From contig LR990048.1 of assembly GCA_905147135.1 (NCBI GenBank), forward strand, positions 13,996,563-14,060,562: DNA of 64,000 nt, given 5' to 3'. The position numbers and the translations under genes are program-made. The notes under the pieces are model-generated. The model made no database searches, was not told the origin of the DNA, and was given only the letters and a program-made list of their open reading frames with translations. Numbering within the stretch: the stretch's first letter is position 1; each line of letters begins with the position of its first letter. Source of the stretch: Blastobasis lacticolella (lineage: Eukaryota; Arthropoda; Insecta; Lepidoptera; Blastobasidae). This document shows, piece after piece, positions 10,848 through 24,586 of the stretch.

Positions 10848-12338
10848 TAGTCCCGATTGACTTTTACAATTTGGCTGCGGAAGGCAACAGCATGAGGTCA
10901 CTTCACGAGCTCGTAATCTTATTAAGCCTGTACACGTGTATTACTCGCCTAATTGGAATTTTGCAGAAATATCGGGACATTCGCAAAAGAGCCGATAAAA
11001 TTATCAAATGAGAGATAGATGTAGATAGTATTTCCGTTGTAGATAACTATCCCCGTAGATAATATTATCTATCAAGAAAATAAACTAATTGCCAGCGCAA
11101 ATAGTTCATTTTCTTGCCCCATCCAACTTGTACTAGAGAGCTAGTGGTATGAATATAACTAATCTTAAGCAAATAGGAGAACCATTAGCACACAAACTTC
11201 CTTTAACGCACATCTCCACGTTTTTCCCAATATGTTTTTTTTTATAAATAACTATGTAGGTGAGGTGAGGTGTCGAACAGTGACCCACAAAAAAGTTAAA
11301 CAATCATAACTCATAAGTTTGTCAATAACATGAAATGTTTTGTGGTCTAGTCATTGCGTAATATACCTGACTCTCATTTTGTATATAAGTTAATGGAAAA
11401 AGATTTATAGATAAAATGATAATGCGGATTTTTTGAAAAATGGGAAATGGCTCATTGTGTCCACCTCGTGGCACACATTGAACCAGGGCGTTGGTCTACA
11501 GCAAACCGGGGAGTACACAGTGAGCCCGACGAATGAGATCACTATTATTAACGTTTCCTCGTTGTAGTTATTAGCATAGTAGATAAATTAGATAATAATA
11601 CATTCTTTATAAATGTGTAAACAGTTAGTTTTATTTACCAAAATAACTGTCAAGACTATAAATTAACATAAATCAATAACAACATTACTTAACCTATTTT
11701 CTAATTACAGTCATTGATAATATATTTTAAGGTTGTATTATAATAAATAGTCAACTAGCTACACTAGAGTTCTTAAGATCTATAATAAGACTGAATTGCT
11801 TAATTAAAAAAATTAAAATCTTTGTATGGCAACTTATGCCAAGTTTTTTATCCGTCATAGAACGTTCTTAAAAGTCATAACAAACAATTTGATTTCTGGT
11901 GGTATGTTTATTTTCGTGAGTTATGAAAAATATTTTTGAATACTTTGCAAACAATTAAAAAAGAAGTGCGGAAAATAATTTTTATCATGATTAATAATTT
12001 AGACAAAAGTTCAAGCTAATAGTGACCAAATAACTGAATGTTTACAAGAAGGACTGAGAAGGAATAACAAGGAAATATTATCCCCAGATTATTGCCATAT
12101 CCACACTTTATAATGTTTACTACTGTCAGTCAATACGGACTTATCGTGATCCTATTATATTTTAGGCGTCTACCGACAGTGGTGGTGTGGTAGGGTAGGG
12201 GTATCCCCTACAAAAATGGTTGTAGAAAAAAGGAGGTGATGGAGTGGGGATTCGATCCACTGGTGGAGCCTTGCAGTGGATATTAGTGACTTGAGGGGGG
12301 TTGGGTACGGATAGAGTACGGTTAGGGCGCGGATAGGG
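10848..12338. other. Inter-gene DNA, start of unit 2
   Basis: Lies between the exon-4 stop of copy 1 and the stretch equivalent to the window start. A short frame at 10860-11010 begins like the 63-codon frame of the next unit but is ended by TGA at 11009. 11820-12160 is a diverged relative of 34720-35060. 12160-12380 is rich in GGTAGGG-like motifs without a regular period. No gene is supported. Confidence 0.5.
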
Positions 12339-13992
12339 GTAGGGTACATGTAGGAGTGGGATAGAGGTAAAGTTCATTAAATTAAAACCACGCGAAACAA
12401 GACGCGCCGTTCAGCCAATTCATGTACCTATTCAAGACGACTGACGGCAGTAGCCTGATATTGCCTACTCGCATTTTTTAAATGAAATCACTCTATAAAA
12501 TAACCGGTAGCTGATTTATATGAATATTAATGGTAAAATAATTAACAAAATCAGAATTTTAATGTTGTACACAGTGGAGCGGTGGCTCACTGTTCGTGCC
12601 GGTGTAGTGGGTCACTATGTACCACACACACCTCTACTGATATTAAATTCATCAAAAAATTAATCATCAAAGTAGGATTCATGAATGTATGACCAAACAA
12701 TACAAAGATATTCAGTACAGAAATAGAAAAAAACATTACTTTTAAAAGATGCAGTATAAGTTTGAAAACCTAAAATTTACTACTTAGGATTTTCCGTATT
12801 TTTACGCCGAAAATCACAAAAAGCCCTGAGTCGCGGGCGTTCTGCACTGGAGCTCGCTACCAACTGGAAAGCAAGAAGAGCGGTAAAAACCAATTACGAT
12901 TACGCTTACTGCACGATCTGGCAACGATGTTTTATGGTGATACTAATGGTGGCTAACTGTGTACTACTGGTTCACTGTTCGACATCTCACCCTATTCTTT
13001 GACGGACATCATAATGTATTTTATTGAAATTAAATAAAAAATATTGATATTTTGGCCACGGTAAAAATTATTGTGGCCACTAGCGTTACTGCTAGCACTG
13101 TAAATTAAAACTATATTAATAGTTTTATATAATAAGATAAATTGTAAACCGATAAGTGAATTAACACTAAAAACAAAATAAAAGCATTAGCATAAAATAT
13201 CCTACCTATTTTCTTAGCATTGTTGTTAGGAACCTTAAGACAACTGCGACAACGGTCTAATAAAATTAACAAAACAAACAGGAATAATAGGAATTGTTTG
13301 TTTTGTTAATAAAACTCCCAAATCACACTGTTTATAATAAAATTAGTTATTGTATCAGAATAAAGAATTTATAAAAAGTTGGAGATGAAATTAAAGATCA
13401 AAAATGTAAACACACAACTGTCAATGTCAAAGAGACTATCCAGGGGTATAAAACCTTTGGTTTGCATAACCAAATGGTTATGCATCATGTACACTTTTCA
13501 GTGTACTTTACAATGGCTGGTATACTTTCAAAAACGAAACAAAACGATTTACCCCCATTTATTCAATTGATTAAAAATGTAATAAGTAACTCGGAAACTA
13601 TTAGTCCAAGAACACTAGTTAGAAAAGTCCAATGAAGTGGCTGCCATTTTGAATCCTATATTATTTTTATTTAAGAAATTTAATTTAAGGTAAACGGTAA
13701 CTGTAGCAGTAAAATTCAGAACCCTAGGTTCTGTTACTAATAAATGTATTATATATAGAAGATAAGATAAGATATGATAAATGTATTTCCCAATAAAAAT
13801 TTTGCCTAGTTACATCCAATATGTATTCGTAATATGTATACGTAATGTTTAATTTGGTTAGCTATATTATATAGTAATATTTACACAATAACTAATTTTG
13901 CTTTGATTAGGTACAAAAATACAAATTACACACAAACGGTTAGTACATACGATACATATACCTAAACTATTCAGTTCAATTCAGGCAATTGA

Positions 13993-15000
13993 ATGGGTAA
14001 CCATGATGAAAACTGGTCAGGTTCCTCTGGTAGCAGGGTCACGGAGGTCAGATGGCAGTGTAATTATCATCATCGTCGCTCCACTGTAATTATCATCATC
14101 GTCCTAGCGCTTATCCCGGCCTCTGTCAGGGTCCGCTTTCCTACTATATCTTCTCCACTTCGCCCGGTCTTCGGGATCCTCTCGTCTTAAGCCGTTGGAT
14201 CTCGCATTCGACTCAGTGATACTCAATCCATCACTTCTAGGGTCGCCCACGGGGCCTCTTTCCTGATACCGGAAGATTCAGGCACCTATTTCCCACGTAT
14301 CCCTGACGCTTACGCAACACATGACCAAACCAGTGCAGACGTGCCTCCTCGATCTTATCTGCGATATCCCTCACGCCAAGGCTGCCACGGATGTACTCGT
14401 TACGTACTTGATCGAGTCGCGTAACTCCGCACATCCACCGCAGCATTTTCATTTCGTTGGCGTGGAGTTCACGAACGTGTTTCGTCAGCGCTGGCCAAGT
14501 CTTGCAGCCATAATGCATCATCGGTCTAATTATATACTCTTGTATAAAAGCCTTCGAGCTTTACAGGGATTTTAGGGTCACAGGTGACTGTCGTGGGTGT
14601 CCGCCATTTGGCCCAAACTGCAGAGATTCGGGAGTTGACATTGGGGCCGATATCGCCGGACTCGTGCATCACGCATTCGAGGTTTTTGGATTTATTTGTT
14701 CTATTGACAGCTTTGTTACCTACAAGGATGGTTTCGGGATCTGCGCTGCAGCTAGCCATATACTCCGTTTTGTCGGCATTCAACTTCAGACTACCGTTTT
14801 CGAGCACATCCTTCCACATGTTTAGTCTGGTCTCAAGATCTTGCATAAGCTTGCTCACCAGTACAATATCGTCGGCGTACTTCATCTCCAGCTCCACTTT
14901 AATTATCTGATTTGCCAAATCCTAGATTATTGTTAGGGTGGACCCCGGGCCCTCGTGCACGGGAACAAAATCGGGATATTAACGCCAAGATGATTTTATT
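13993..15000. repeat. Repeat module M with RTE insertion (unit 2)
   Basis: Same nested arrangement as at 1665-2300, but with the RTE fragment less deleted. Module M pieces are at about 14000-14068 and 14900-15000. Confidence 0.6.
14105..14918 (-). pseudogene. RTE-type LINE fragment (unit 2)
   Basis: Minus-strand reverse transcriptase from MKYADDIVLVSK (about 14880) through a 130-codon frame. After a break it continues with YGCKTWPALTKHVRELHANE and the C-terminal GKRPRGRP region (14521-14237). The 3' part with GATGATGATAATTA ends near 14070. It is 5'-truncated and frame-broken. The unit 3 version is at 23820-24586. Confidence 0.85.
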
Positions 15001-15474
15001 ATTATTATTTACTTGTATCTTAGGTACAGGTAAAAAGTAGGTTATCGCCTTTTCTAAAAATAAATGATAACATTTTAGTGAGTAGTCAGACGTGACTTTG
15101 TTTACAATTAGAACAATATTGTTAGTTATGATTTTGTCTTATCTATCTCGCCCTCATAATCGATATAACCTCAGTTATGCTCCTGCACTTTTTCTTGCCG
15201 GCCATTGTTTTGTGGCTACTTGGCTGCTTAAAGCGCAGGCAGGAAGCGCATTGGTGGTTTTTATGCTTTAGCACACTCCTTGAAAAAGTTTTAAATAATT
15301 ATTACATAAAAATGATGGTAAGTCCACGCCTGCACTTGGTCACGCACAATTGAAAAAAATGTAAGGAGTAAGATGAAATGCAGGGGCGGGCAAAAATCGT
15401 TATCCCTAATTTCAGTTAAACTCATCCCTATTTCATGGGAAAATATTTTCAATTGATCATTACAGACCAGGGTC

Positions 15475-15493
15475 GGGGGGGGGGGGGGGGGGG
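15475..15493. repeat. G19 mononucleotide run
   Basis: An uninterrupted run of 19 G. Unit 3 has only seven G at the corresponding place (about 25573) and unit 1 lacks the site. A local expansion private to unit 2, or an assembly artefact. Confidence 0.85.
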
Positions 15494-16369
15494 CAATCCA
15501 CGGAAATAGCAATTGAAATCAAGTGATACAATAAAAGTGACAAAAATTTTGATCACATACACTGTCGTTGAGTCCAAAGACTTAAGTAACTCCTTACTCC
15601 GATTTTTCCTCAACGTGTCAGATGGTAATAATAATAAATCGTCTCGTACTTTTGGAATCTGTCTATTTTCGTTATTTTTATTAAAATCGCGCATGGTTTT
15701 AAAAGGTAAATTTCAAAAATATTACAATACAATACACAAGACATTTTTATAATAATCAGGTTTTAGCCAAGCCAAGGGCCAATATTTAACCAATTCCGAT
15801 CTCTCCCGAGCAGACCTGACTTTTAGAGTCTATTGTCCCACAAATGAAGAGCTCGCTGCGCTCGCTTATTCAGTAATTAAAGTTATTTTTATTATAAACA
15901 CTCGAATTTATGCGAGTTCTTTACGCTTTACAATTTATTAACTTAATCTGAGACCAGGATTAAGGTTACTCTTAGCAACCCCCGTAGTTGGGGGTATCAA
16001 TTAGGGGGGGCCCTAGACAACTGATGATATGGGGCTCCTGGAGGGCAAGCTATGCCACTGATGAAATATCTCACGCCTGTAATTGCGATGGCTACCATTA
16101 ATTTAACCTTAACGCAGGCTTTGGATTGGCAGTATTAACTCCAAAAAATCGGCGAAGCACACGACTACATCGACTTGCTTATTTTTAGTTCAATCGACTA
16201 TAAAACGGAGCATCCACATCCATTCATTATCTCTAATTTATCATTTTGTATATCATGTACATATCACAGTAATACCTTCCTACTGATAATAAGTAGATAT
16301 ATTCAACTTTTATTTTAGTTAAGACCACACGCGATTATTCTCTACACTTAATTAGTGATTGTCGAAACA

Positions 16370-19300
16370 ATGGCTTCAGGTAATAATAACAAAATTTGGT
16401 CCAGATTTACCGCTAAAAGAGAAACCGATGGTGCAATTCTAAATTTTCGTATACAAGACTTGCCCGAGGATCGATTTGAAGAAGCTCTAGAATTTTATAT
16501 GAAATATTTTCCGACGGTAGAAGCCTTTCAGAAAGCGTCAGGTAAGTGAACATTTCATAAGTAACACCTTAGTAAAGAAACCAGTTCACTTACCGTATTA
16601 CTAATAAAAAATTACTGATTGACAAGCGTCGAACGCCTGTTTAGTTACATGGCGTCGCTGTTGTTGAATTTAGTATTGCCAAACAATGATATTTGAATTG
16701 GCGACACTTAGTTCCAGTTTTGGTCACCTGGTCAAATACATTAGTTGGTGGTGACTTGACATAATCCCTATTTAACTCCACAAACGATGTGACCCCAAAG
16801 CTAAAACTAATTGTCGCCATTTTGAAATGCCAACAATAGCGACGTTGTCACCGGATCAGATAACTTTGTTGCACATGTCAAAATTAGCTTTGTATATATA
16901 GTTATAGAACGATCGTTCAATGCTTGATCAACGTATGAAATTTTTTTATCAGTTAGACGGTTGTAATATTAATTTCTATCCATTATAGCGCGTTTAAAAA
17001 AAATTAACCCAAGATTTGTCGAGATTTAACAACATTTTAATGTCTTTAAATCTCGACAAATCTTGAGTTAATTTGCTTGAATTTGGGTACCTATTTCAAT
17101 AATATTTCAAATTCACGCATTATACTTTGCATTTGTATGTACGTCTCGTTGAAGACGACACGACTAAAAATCGTTGTTTGAAGCGCACTATACCAAACAA
17201 CCGGCCCATTGTTATTGCAGGGATTTACAAAAATGAAAAAGCCATAGCAGAATATCGGGAATTAATTAAGCTATTGTTGCATCTACCCAACACCCACAGC
17301 GATGTATGCTTCCTTGATGACGGTTCAGAACCGGCTGTAATGGCTGCTATATCAATGATGTCATTAATAAACAAAGACGATAAAGATTTAACGGAAATAG
17401 TGAAAGAAATGGTACATATTACAAAAGCAAACGTAGTAAGTAACAATGGTATTGCTCTAAACTATAGCGAATCTAAATCTCCGAAATATTTTAGGTTTCC
17501 ACCGAGGAAGTCTTGAAGTTTTTTGAAATAATAAACGGAATAGGAGACAAGTTTGACGTGTTCAAGACATGCTGCGTACAGAACAGCTATGAAGGTAGAG
17601 GAGTGCTCGTCGATCCTAGTTTTAGGAGACTGGGCATTGCTATAGAGTTTTTGAAGACACGGTGAGACTTGTAATTCTTACCTTTTTTTATGAGGTAATC
17701 GGTATGCTATTAATATATAACATAGGCATTGGCGTGCATTTCATAAAGACAAAAAGAAACCTACCTGTGGTACCTATCAAATCCGATACTAGCGCCGCTA
17801 TGGGCGCGTAACGGGAAAGACACAAACTATTCGTGCCTTAATGTACATATGAGTTTGTTGTTGTTTATTTATCCGCAATGGTGTGCATTTCTATTATTTA
17901 TGCTGTAATTTTTCAATTACAGCATAATAATAATACTATTTTAGTATTTATTATTTAATACTATTATAGTATTAGTATTTTCAAACTGAGTTGCGGTTCG
18001 CCCGCCATTATTTGTTTTATTCGTTTTTGTTTTAATTTATAACAGCAGTTATCTATCAGTGTGAAAAATTGATAACATTAACTGTGAAAGTTGTTTAGGT
18101 GGTGGTTGTATAGAGAAAATAAAAAATAACGTATTTTCTAAACTATCTTTCAGTGTAAAAAAAACAAGTGATTGTGAAAGGCCGTGCTAACCAGATTTGC
18201 AAATAGTACAAATCTCGTCGTTTAGATCTAGGTTTGAATACCTACATTTATGAATGCGTTTATGCAAAACATGACCTTATCATTCACATTGATTAAAAAA
18301 ACTGGACCGCCACAATGTAATCGTAATGTTGTGGACGCAAAAATCAATTTTAAGCGGATTTTTATTGAAATTGTAGACAATACATGAAACGAATGTCGCG
18401 CCCGTTAAAAAATAAAAAAAATTATTCAAGTGTTAAAATTGTTTGAAGTACTCTTTACGATTCAACATTAACATGCAGCATTTTTGGCAATTATTAAGCT
18501 TTTAATATTTTCTGCCTACCCTGTCTAAAAACGATGTGTACGCCACTGAACATAGGTAACAATGATATATCCGCTAGAATCTGCAAGAACAGGATTGATT
18601 GAACAGAAAAATAAAAGAAAAGATATAAAAAATTTACATATAGAGCATATAGGAAAAATAAAAAAAAACACATTTAAATGTTCACAAAACAAAGAAGTCA
18701 GGCTTGTAGTTTGCCCGATGGTAAACAGTTACCGCAACCTAGGGATGTTTGCAATTCCAGTAGTAAAATTCCCATGTTGCCGACCTTGTAAAAACCTTTT
18801 AACCACTTTCTTGAAGAACTCTATGTTTCTTTGGAACCAAGATGTGAGGATTAACTATATCGATGGCGAGCGGTGCGTTGATAGAAAGTAGCTGTCGGCA
18901 TTAAGTCAAATATTTCTTTAGAACAAACAACACACAATTTTCACTGCACATTTATTTTTTACACGAGTCACAAGGGCCAAGGTGATATGCTGGTGCTTTT
19001 GCAACCAGGTAATTATAGAGAGTCACTAAACCATAATCAATGGCAGAGCCTCTGTACTTACTGCCTTCTCACCCTCAGTGCCTCTGTATTTATGTCCCTC
19101 TCTTCAGTGGCAGATGCAAATGAATCACTCACCTCAATTTCCATTTCGTCTGGTGAGTTTATGCGCACATAAACACTGAAAATAATACAGAATTTATTAA
19201 TAATTTTGTATTGTTGTTATTTTAACCATTTTTAGGTTATTTTTCAGTATTTAGCACAATTTTTGTCATACTTACTTTCAAATCCACCGGAATCGCACAA

Positions 19301-20577
19301 GCATATGAGGATAATAGGGCTTTATGTCTTCTTTGATGCGGATCGCAGTCTCCGCAGAGAAGCGATACAACCTACTAAAGTTGGGCATGTTAAATGGGCT
19401 CGAAAATTTCCTTATTGCCGATGCCGAAGTGCATTGTATCGACACTTAGCTTCACCCTTATCCTATTACGATGTCGTATCGGCAGTTCAAACTGCATTTT
19501 CCAAGAAAACTTAATAATCCAAAATTCACAATAACTTTCCGAGAGCTTAATTTTAGCAATAATAGTATTCGTGTAATTTTCCGAATATTTAACAGATCTT
19601 CCGATTTGAACTGTCAAATTTGTCTCTGGAATTCGAATCGGGTTCAAATTCGGATAATTTTCCGAATATTCGACAGATCTTCCGATTTGAACTGTCAAAT
19701 TTGATGCTTGTGAATACACCGATTTCCGAGTAAATCGACAAATTTGTCGAATCCGTGTCTGAATTCGAATTCCGAGCCATTGTTAATACGGGAGCAGGTA
19801 ATTACAGTGGAGCGACTACCATCTGACCTCCATGACCCTGCTACCAGGGGAACCTGACCAGATTGGGTCATGGTTACACATTCAGTCGCCTGAATGTGCA
19901 GGTTGTATTACGATGTTTGTTGCAATTATGCGAGTCGTTTAAAATAACGCCCGTAAAAGCGTCGAAAAAGCTCTCGTGCACACGTTGCCTAACTTGAAAA
20001 AACCAGAATAACACCGCCGCTTTCTTTGTTGTCACCGTGACGTGATACCGCGGGGTCCTCCGCGCAGTGCACTGCACTGCATGAGTGGGCATCGGGCCTA
20101 TGGGTGCGACCAGAACACGCCGCGTGTGCACGTCCCCAATTGTTTCGTACGATGAATTGCAAAATGTGCTTGTACAATTTACACAGCGCCATTTAGCCCC
20201 AAAGTACATACAAACCCATAACAAAAATTAAAATTAATCATTTCTATTTCTGCTCGACCAGGAATCAAACCCGATACATTTTTGTAAAAAAAATATAAAT
20301 ATCCCTTCCTAGTGCTCACGTGAGACATTACAAATTTGCAAACTAATTTTTCGTTCAAGATGACTGGCTTTTTTGTTATAGGAGGCTAGTGTGCCAAGCA
20401 GAGGGTGTCCCGGTCACCAAGGCGTGGATGACATCTATAGGCACGCAGAAGGCGGCCGCCCGCTGTGGCTGGCAGACGGGTGTCGAGTTTCCTAAAGAAG
20501 AAGTAGAACAACAGTTCAACGTCATTATTGATGTTGGTGCACCCATATTAAAAGAAATGTATGTTAAAATAAATTAA
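16370..20577 (+). CDS. GNAT-family N-acetyltransferase, copy 2
   Basis: Exons 16370-16541, 17221-17411 (or -17435), 17495-17661 and 20382-20577, same phases as copy 1; 241 or 249 residues, no internal stop. Exon 3 keeps the GRGVLVDP and RRLGIA acetyl-CoA loop. Exon 4 reads AWMTSIGTQKAA and ends EMYVKIN. It differs from copies 1 and 3 at several exon 2 and 3 positions (MAAISMM for MAGISMM, KFFEIIN for KFYEIIN, CCVQNSYEG for CGVQKSYDG), so it is the most distinct of the three recent copies. Intron 3 is only 2.7 kb because half of the Harbinger element is gone. Role as for copy 1: probable cytosolic acetyl-CoA-dependent amine acetyltransferase, substrate unknown. Confidence 0.88.
17004..17070. 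repeat. Fold-back in intron 1 (copy 2)
   Basis: Equivalent of 4229-4294. The stem is weakened at two places here (AACAACATT in the left arm, CTTGAGTTA at the right end) while the CTCGAC/GTCGAG part is perfect. Confidence 0.8.
18595..19794. mobile_element. Harbinger-type element, right part only (unit 2)
   Basis: Sequence matching the right third of the 6471-10019 element: 8.85 kb onwards, including the interspersed fragment, transposase remnants, 81-bp repeats and a right end before CAG. It is joined directly to gene-intron sequence after GCAAGAACAG at about 18594. The left end, SINE and Myb-like gene are absent. This fits a deletion after duplication rather than a second insertion, because the right flank is shared. 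Confidence 0.75.
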
Positions 20578-20608
20578 TTTAACCATATTGTACGTGTTTT
20601 AGTACCTA

Positions 20609-22102
20609 GTACCTAGTCCCGATTGACTTTTACAATTTGGCTGCGGAAGGCAACAGCATGAGGTCACTTCACGAGCTCGTAATCTTATTAAGCCTGTACA
20701 CGTGTATTACTCGCCTGATTGGAATTTTGCAGAAATATCGGGACAATCGCAAAAGAGCCGATAAAATTATCAATTTAGAGATAGATGTAGATAGTATATC
20801 CGTTGTAGATAACTATCCCCGTAGATAATATTATCTATCAAGAAAATAAACTAATTGCCAGCGCAAATAGTTCATTTTCTTGCCCCATCCAACTTGTAAT
20901 AGAGAGCTAGTGGTATGAATATAACTAATCTTAAGCAAATAGGAAAACCATTAGCACACAAACTTCCTTTAACGCACATCTCCACGTTTTTCCCAATATG
21001 TTTTTTTTTATAAATAACTATGTAGGTGAGGTGAGGTGTCGAACAGTGACCCACAAAAAAGTTAAACAATCATAACTCATAAGTTTGTCAATAACATGAA
21101 ATGTTTTGTGGTCTAGTCATTGCGTAATATACCTGACTCTCATTTTGTATATAAGTTAATGGAAAAAGATTTATAGATAAAATGATAATGCGGATTTTTT
21201 GAAAGATGGGAAATCGCTCATTGTGTCCACCTCGTGGCACACATTGAACCAGGGCGTTGGTCTACAGCAAACCGGGGAGTACACAGTGAGCCCGACGAAT
21301 GAGATCACTATTATTAACGTTTCCTCGTTGTAGTTATTAGCATAGTAGATAAATCAGATAATAATACATTCTTTATAAATGTGTAAACAGTTAGTTTTAT
21401 TTACCAAAATAACTGTGTAGACTATAAATTAACATAAATCAATAACAACATAACTTAACCTATTTTCTAATTACAGTCATTGATAATATATTTTAAGGTT
21501 GTATTATAATAAATAGTCAACTAGCTACACTAGAATTCTTAAGATCTATAATAAGACTGAATTGCTTAATTAAAAAATTAAAATCTTTGTATGGCAACTT
21601 ATGCCAAGTTTTTTATCCGTCATAGAAAGTTCTTAAAAGTCATAACAAACAATTTGATTTCTGGTGGTATGTTTATTTTCGTGAGTTATGAAAAATATTT
21701 TTGAATACTTTGCAAACAATTAAAAATAAGTGCGGAAAATAATTTTTATCATGATTAATAATTTAGACAAAAGTTCAAGCTAATAGTGACCAAATAACTG
21801 AATGTTTACAAGAAGGACTGAGAAGGAATAACAAGGAAATATTATCCCCAGATTATTGCCATATCCACACTTTATAATGTTTACTACTGTCAGTCAATAC
21901 GGACTTATCGTGATCCTATTATATTTTAGGCGTCTACCGACAGTGGTGGTGTGGTAGGGTAGGGGTATCCCCTACAAAAATGGATGTAGAAAAAAGGAGG
22001 TGATGGAGTGGGGATTCGATCCACTGGTGGAGCCTTGCAGTGGATATTAGTGACTTGAGGGGGGTTGGGTACGGATAGAGTACGGTTAGGGCGCGGATAG
22101 GG
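20609..22102. other. Inter-gene DNA, start of unit 3
   Basis: Counterpart of 10848-12338. A 63-codon frame (20637-20828, or from the ATG at 20658) has a hydrophobic stretch (HELVILLSLYTCITRLIGIL) followed by a basic segment. In unit 1 it is cut by a stop, so it is either an exon remnant or chance. 21820-21920 matches 34950-35060. No gene is supported. Confidence 0.45.
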
Positions 22103-23819
22103 GTAGGGTACATGTAGGAGTGGGATAGAGGTAAAGTTCATTAAATTAAAACCACGCGAAACAAGACGCGCCGTTCAGCCAATTCATGTACCTATTCAAG
22201 ACGACTGACGGCAGTAGCCTGATATTGCCTACTCGCATTTTTTAAATGAAATCACTCTATAAAATAACCGGTAGCTGATTTATATGAATATTAATGGTAA
22301 AATAATTAACAAAATCAGAATTTTAATGTTGTACACAGTGGAGCGGTGGCTCACTGTTCGTGCCGGTGTAGTGGGTCACTATGTACCACACACACCTCTA
22401 CTGATATTAAATTCATCAAAAAATTAATCATCAAAGTAGGATTCATGAATGTATGACCAAACAATACAAAGATATTCAGTACAGAAATAGAAAAAAACAT
22501 TACTTTTAAAAGATGCAGTATAAGTTTGAAAACCTAAAATTTACTACTTAGGATTTTCCGTATTTTTACGCCGAAAATCACAAAAAGCCCTGAGTCGCGG
22601 GCGTTCTGCACTGGAGCTCGCTACCAACTGGAAAGCAAGAAGAGCGGTAAAAACCAATTACGATTACGCTTACAGCACGATCTGGCAACGATGTTTTATG
22701 GTGATACTAATGGTGGCTAACTGTGTACTACTGGTTCACTGTTCGACATATCACCCTATTCTTTGACGGACATCATAATGTATTTTATTGAAATTAAATA
22801 AAAATATTGATATTTTGGCCACGGTAAAAATTATTGCGGCCACTAGCGTTACTGCTAGCACTGTAAATTAAAACTATATTAATAGTTTTATATAAAAAGA
22901 TAAATTGTAAACCGATAAGTGAATTAACACTAAAAACAAAATAAAAGCATTAGCATAAAATATCCTTCCTATTTTCTTAGCATTGTTGTTAGGAACCTTA
23001 AGACAACTGCGACAACGGTCTAATAAAATTAACAAAACAAACAGGAATAATAGGAATTGTTTGTTTTGTTAATAAAACTCCCAAATCACACTGTTTATAA
23101 TAAAATTAGTTATTGTATAATAAAGAATTTATAAAAAGTTGGAGATGAAATTAAAGATCAAAAATGTAAACACACAACTGTCAATGTCAAAGAGACTATC
23201 CAGGGGTATAAAACCTTTGGATTGCATAAGCATCATGTACACTTTTCAGTGTTCTTTACAATGGCTGGTATACTTTCGAAAACGAAACAAAACGATTTAC
23301 CCCCATTTATTCAATTGATTAAAAATGTAATAAGTAACTCGGAAACTATTAGTCCAAGAACACTAGTTAGAAAAGTCCAATGAAGTGGCTGCCATTTTTA
23401 ATCCTATATTATTTTTATTTAAGAAATTTAATTTAAGGTAAACGGTAACTGTAGCAGTAAAATTCAGAACCCTAGGTTCTGTTACTAATAAATGTATTAT
23501 ATATAGAAGATAAGATAAGATATGATAAATGTATTTCCCAATAAAAATTTTGCCTAGTTACATCCAATATGTACATTCGTAATATGTATACGTAATGTTT
23601 AATTTGGTTAGCTATATTATATAGTAATATTTACACAATAACTAATTTTGCTTTGATTAGGTACAAAAATACAAATTACACACAAACGGTTAGTACATAC
23701 GATACATATACCTAAACTATTTAGTTCAATTCAGGCAATTGAATGGGTAACCATGATGAAAACTGGTCAGGTTCCTCTGGTAGCAGGGTCACGGAGGTCA
23801 GATGGCAGTGTAATTATCA

Positions 23820-24586
23820 TCATCGTCCTAGCGCTTATCCCGGCCTCTGTCAGGGTCCGCTTTCCTACTATATCTTCTCCACTTCGCCCGGTCTTCGGGA
23901 TCCTCTCGTCTTAAGCCGTTGGATCTCGCATTCGACTCAGTGATACTCAATCCATCACTTCTAGGGTCGCCCACGGGGCCTCTTTCCTGATACCGGAAGA
24001 TTCAGACACCTGTTTCCCACGTATCCCTGACGCTTACGCAACACATGACCAAACCAGTGCAGACGTGCCTCCTCGATCTTATCTGCGATATCCCTCACGC
24101 CAAGGCTGCCACGGATGTACTCGTTACGTACTTGATCGAGTCGCGTAACTCCGCGCATCAACCGCAGCATTTTCATTTCGTTGGCGTGGAGTTCACGAAC
24201 GTGTTTCGTCAGCGCTGGCCAAGTCTCGCAGCCATAGTGCATCACCGGTCTAATTATATACTCTCGTATAAAGGCCTTCGAGCTTTACAGGGATTTTAGG
24301 GTCTCAGGTGACTGCCGTGACTGCCGGACTCGTGCATCACGGATCCGAGGTATTTGGATTTATTTGTTCTATTGACAGCTTTGTTACCTATAAAGATGGT
24401 TTCGGGATCTGCGCTGCAGCTGGCCATATATTCCGTTTTGGGGTCTTTCAACTTCAGACCACCGTTTTCTAGCACATCCTTCCACATGTTTAGTCTGATC
24501 TCAAGATCTTGCCTAAGCTTACTCACCAGTACAATATCGTCGGCGTACTTCATCTCCAGCTCCACTTTAATTATCTGATTTGCCAA
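23820..24586 (-). pseudogene. RTE-type LINE fragment (unit 3)
   Basis: Same insertion as in units 1 and 2. Reverse-transcriptase piece with KYADDIVLVSK (24586-24296) and C-terminal piece (24245-23961). A deletion near 24318 relative to unit 2 shortens the middle. Confidence 0.85.

Larger units (their letters stand above)
10843..20608. repeat. Tandem segmental duplication, unit 2
   Basis: Second copy of the segment, about 9.8 kb. It is the shortest unit because the left part of the intron-3 Harbinger element and adjoining DNA are missing (junction near 18595, matching the removal of about 6160-8850 of unit 1). It has a private run of 19 G at 15475-15493. The right boundary is set by comparison with unit 3, whose match ends just after exon 4. 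Confidence 0.9.

Noticed and set aside
12165..12380. Telomere-like or satellite repeat (GGTAGGG, TTAGGG motifs)
   Set aside because: No regular period, and the insect telomere unit TTAGG is not tandemly repeated here; same stretch is simply duplicated with the unit.
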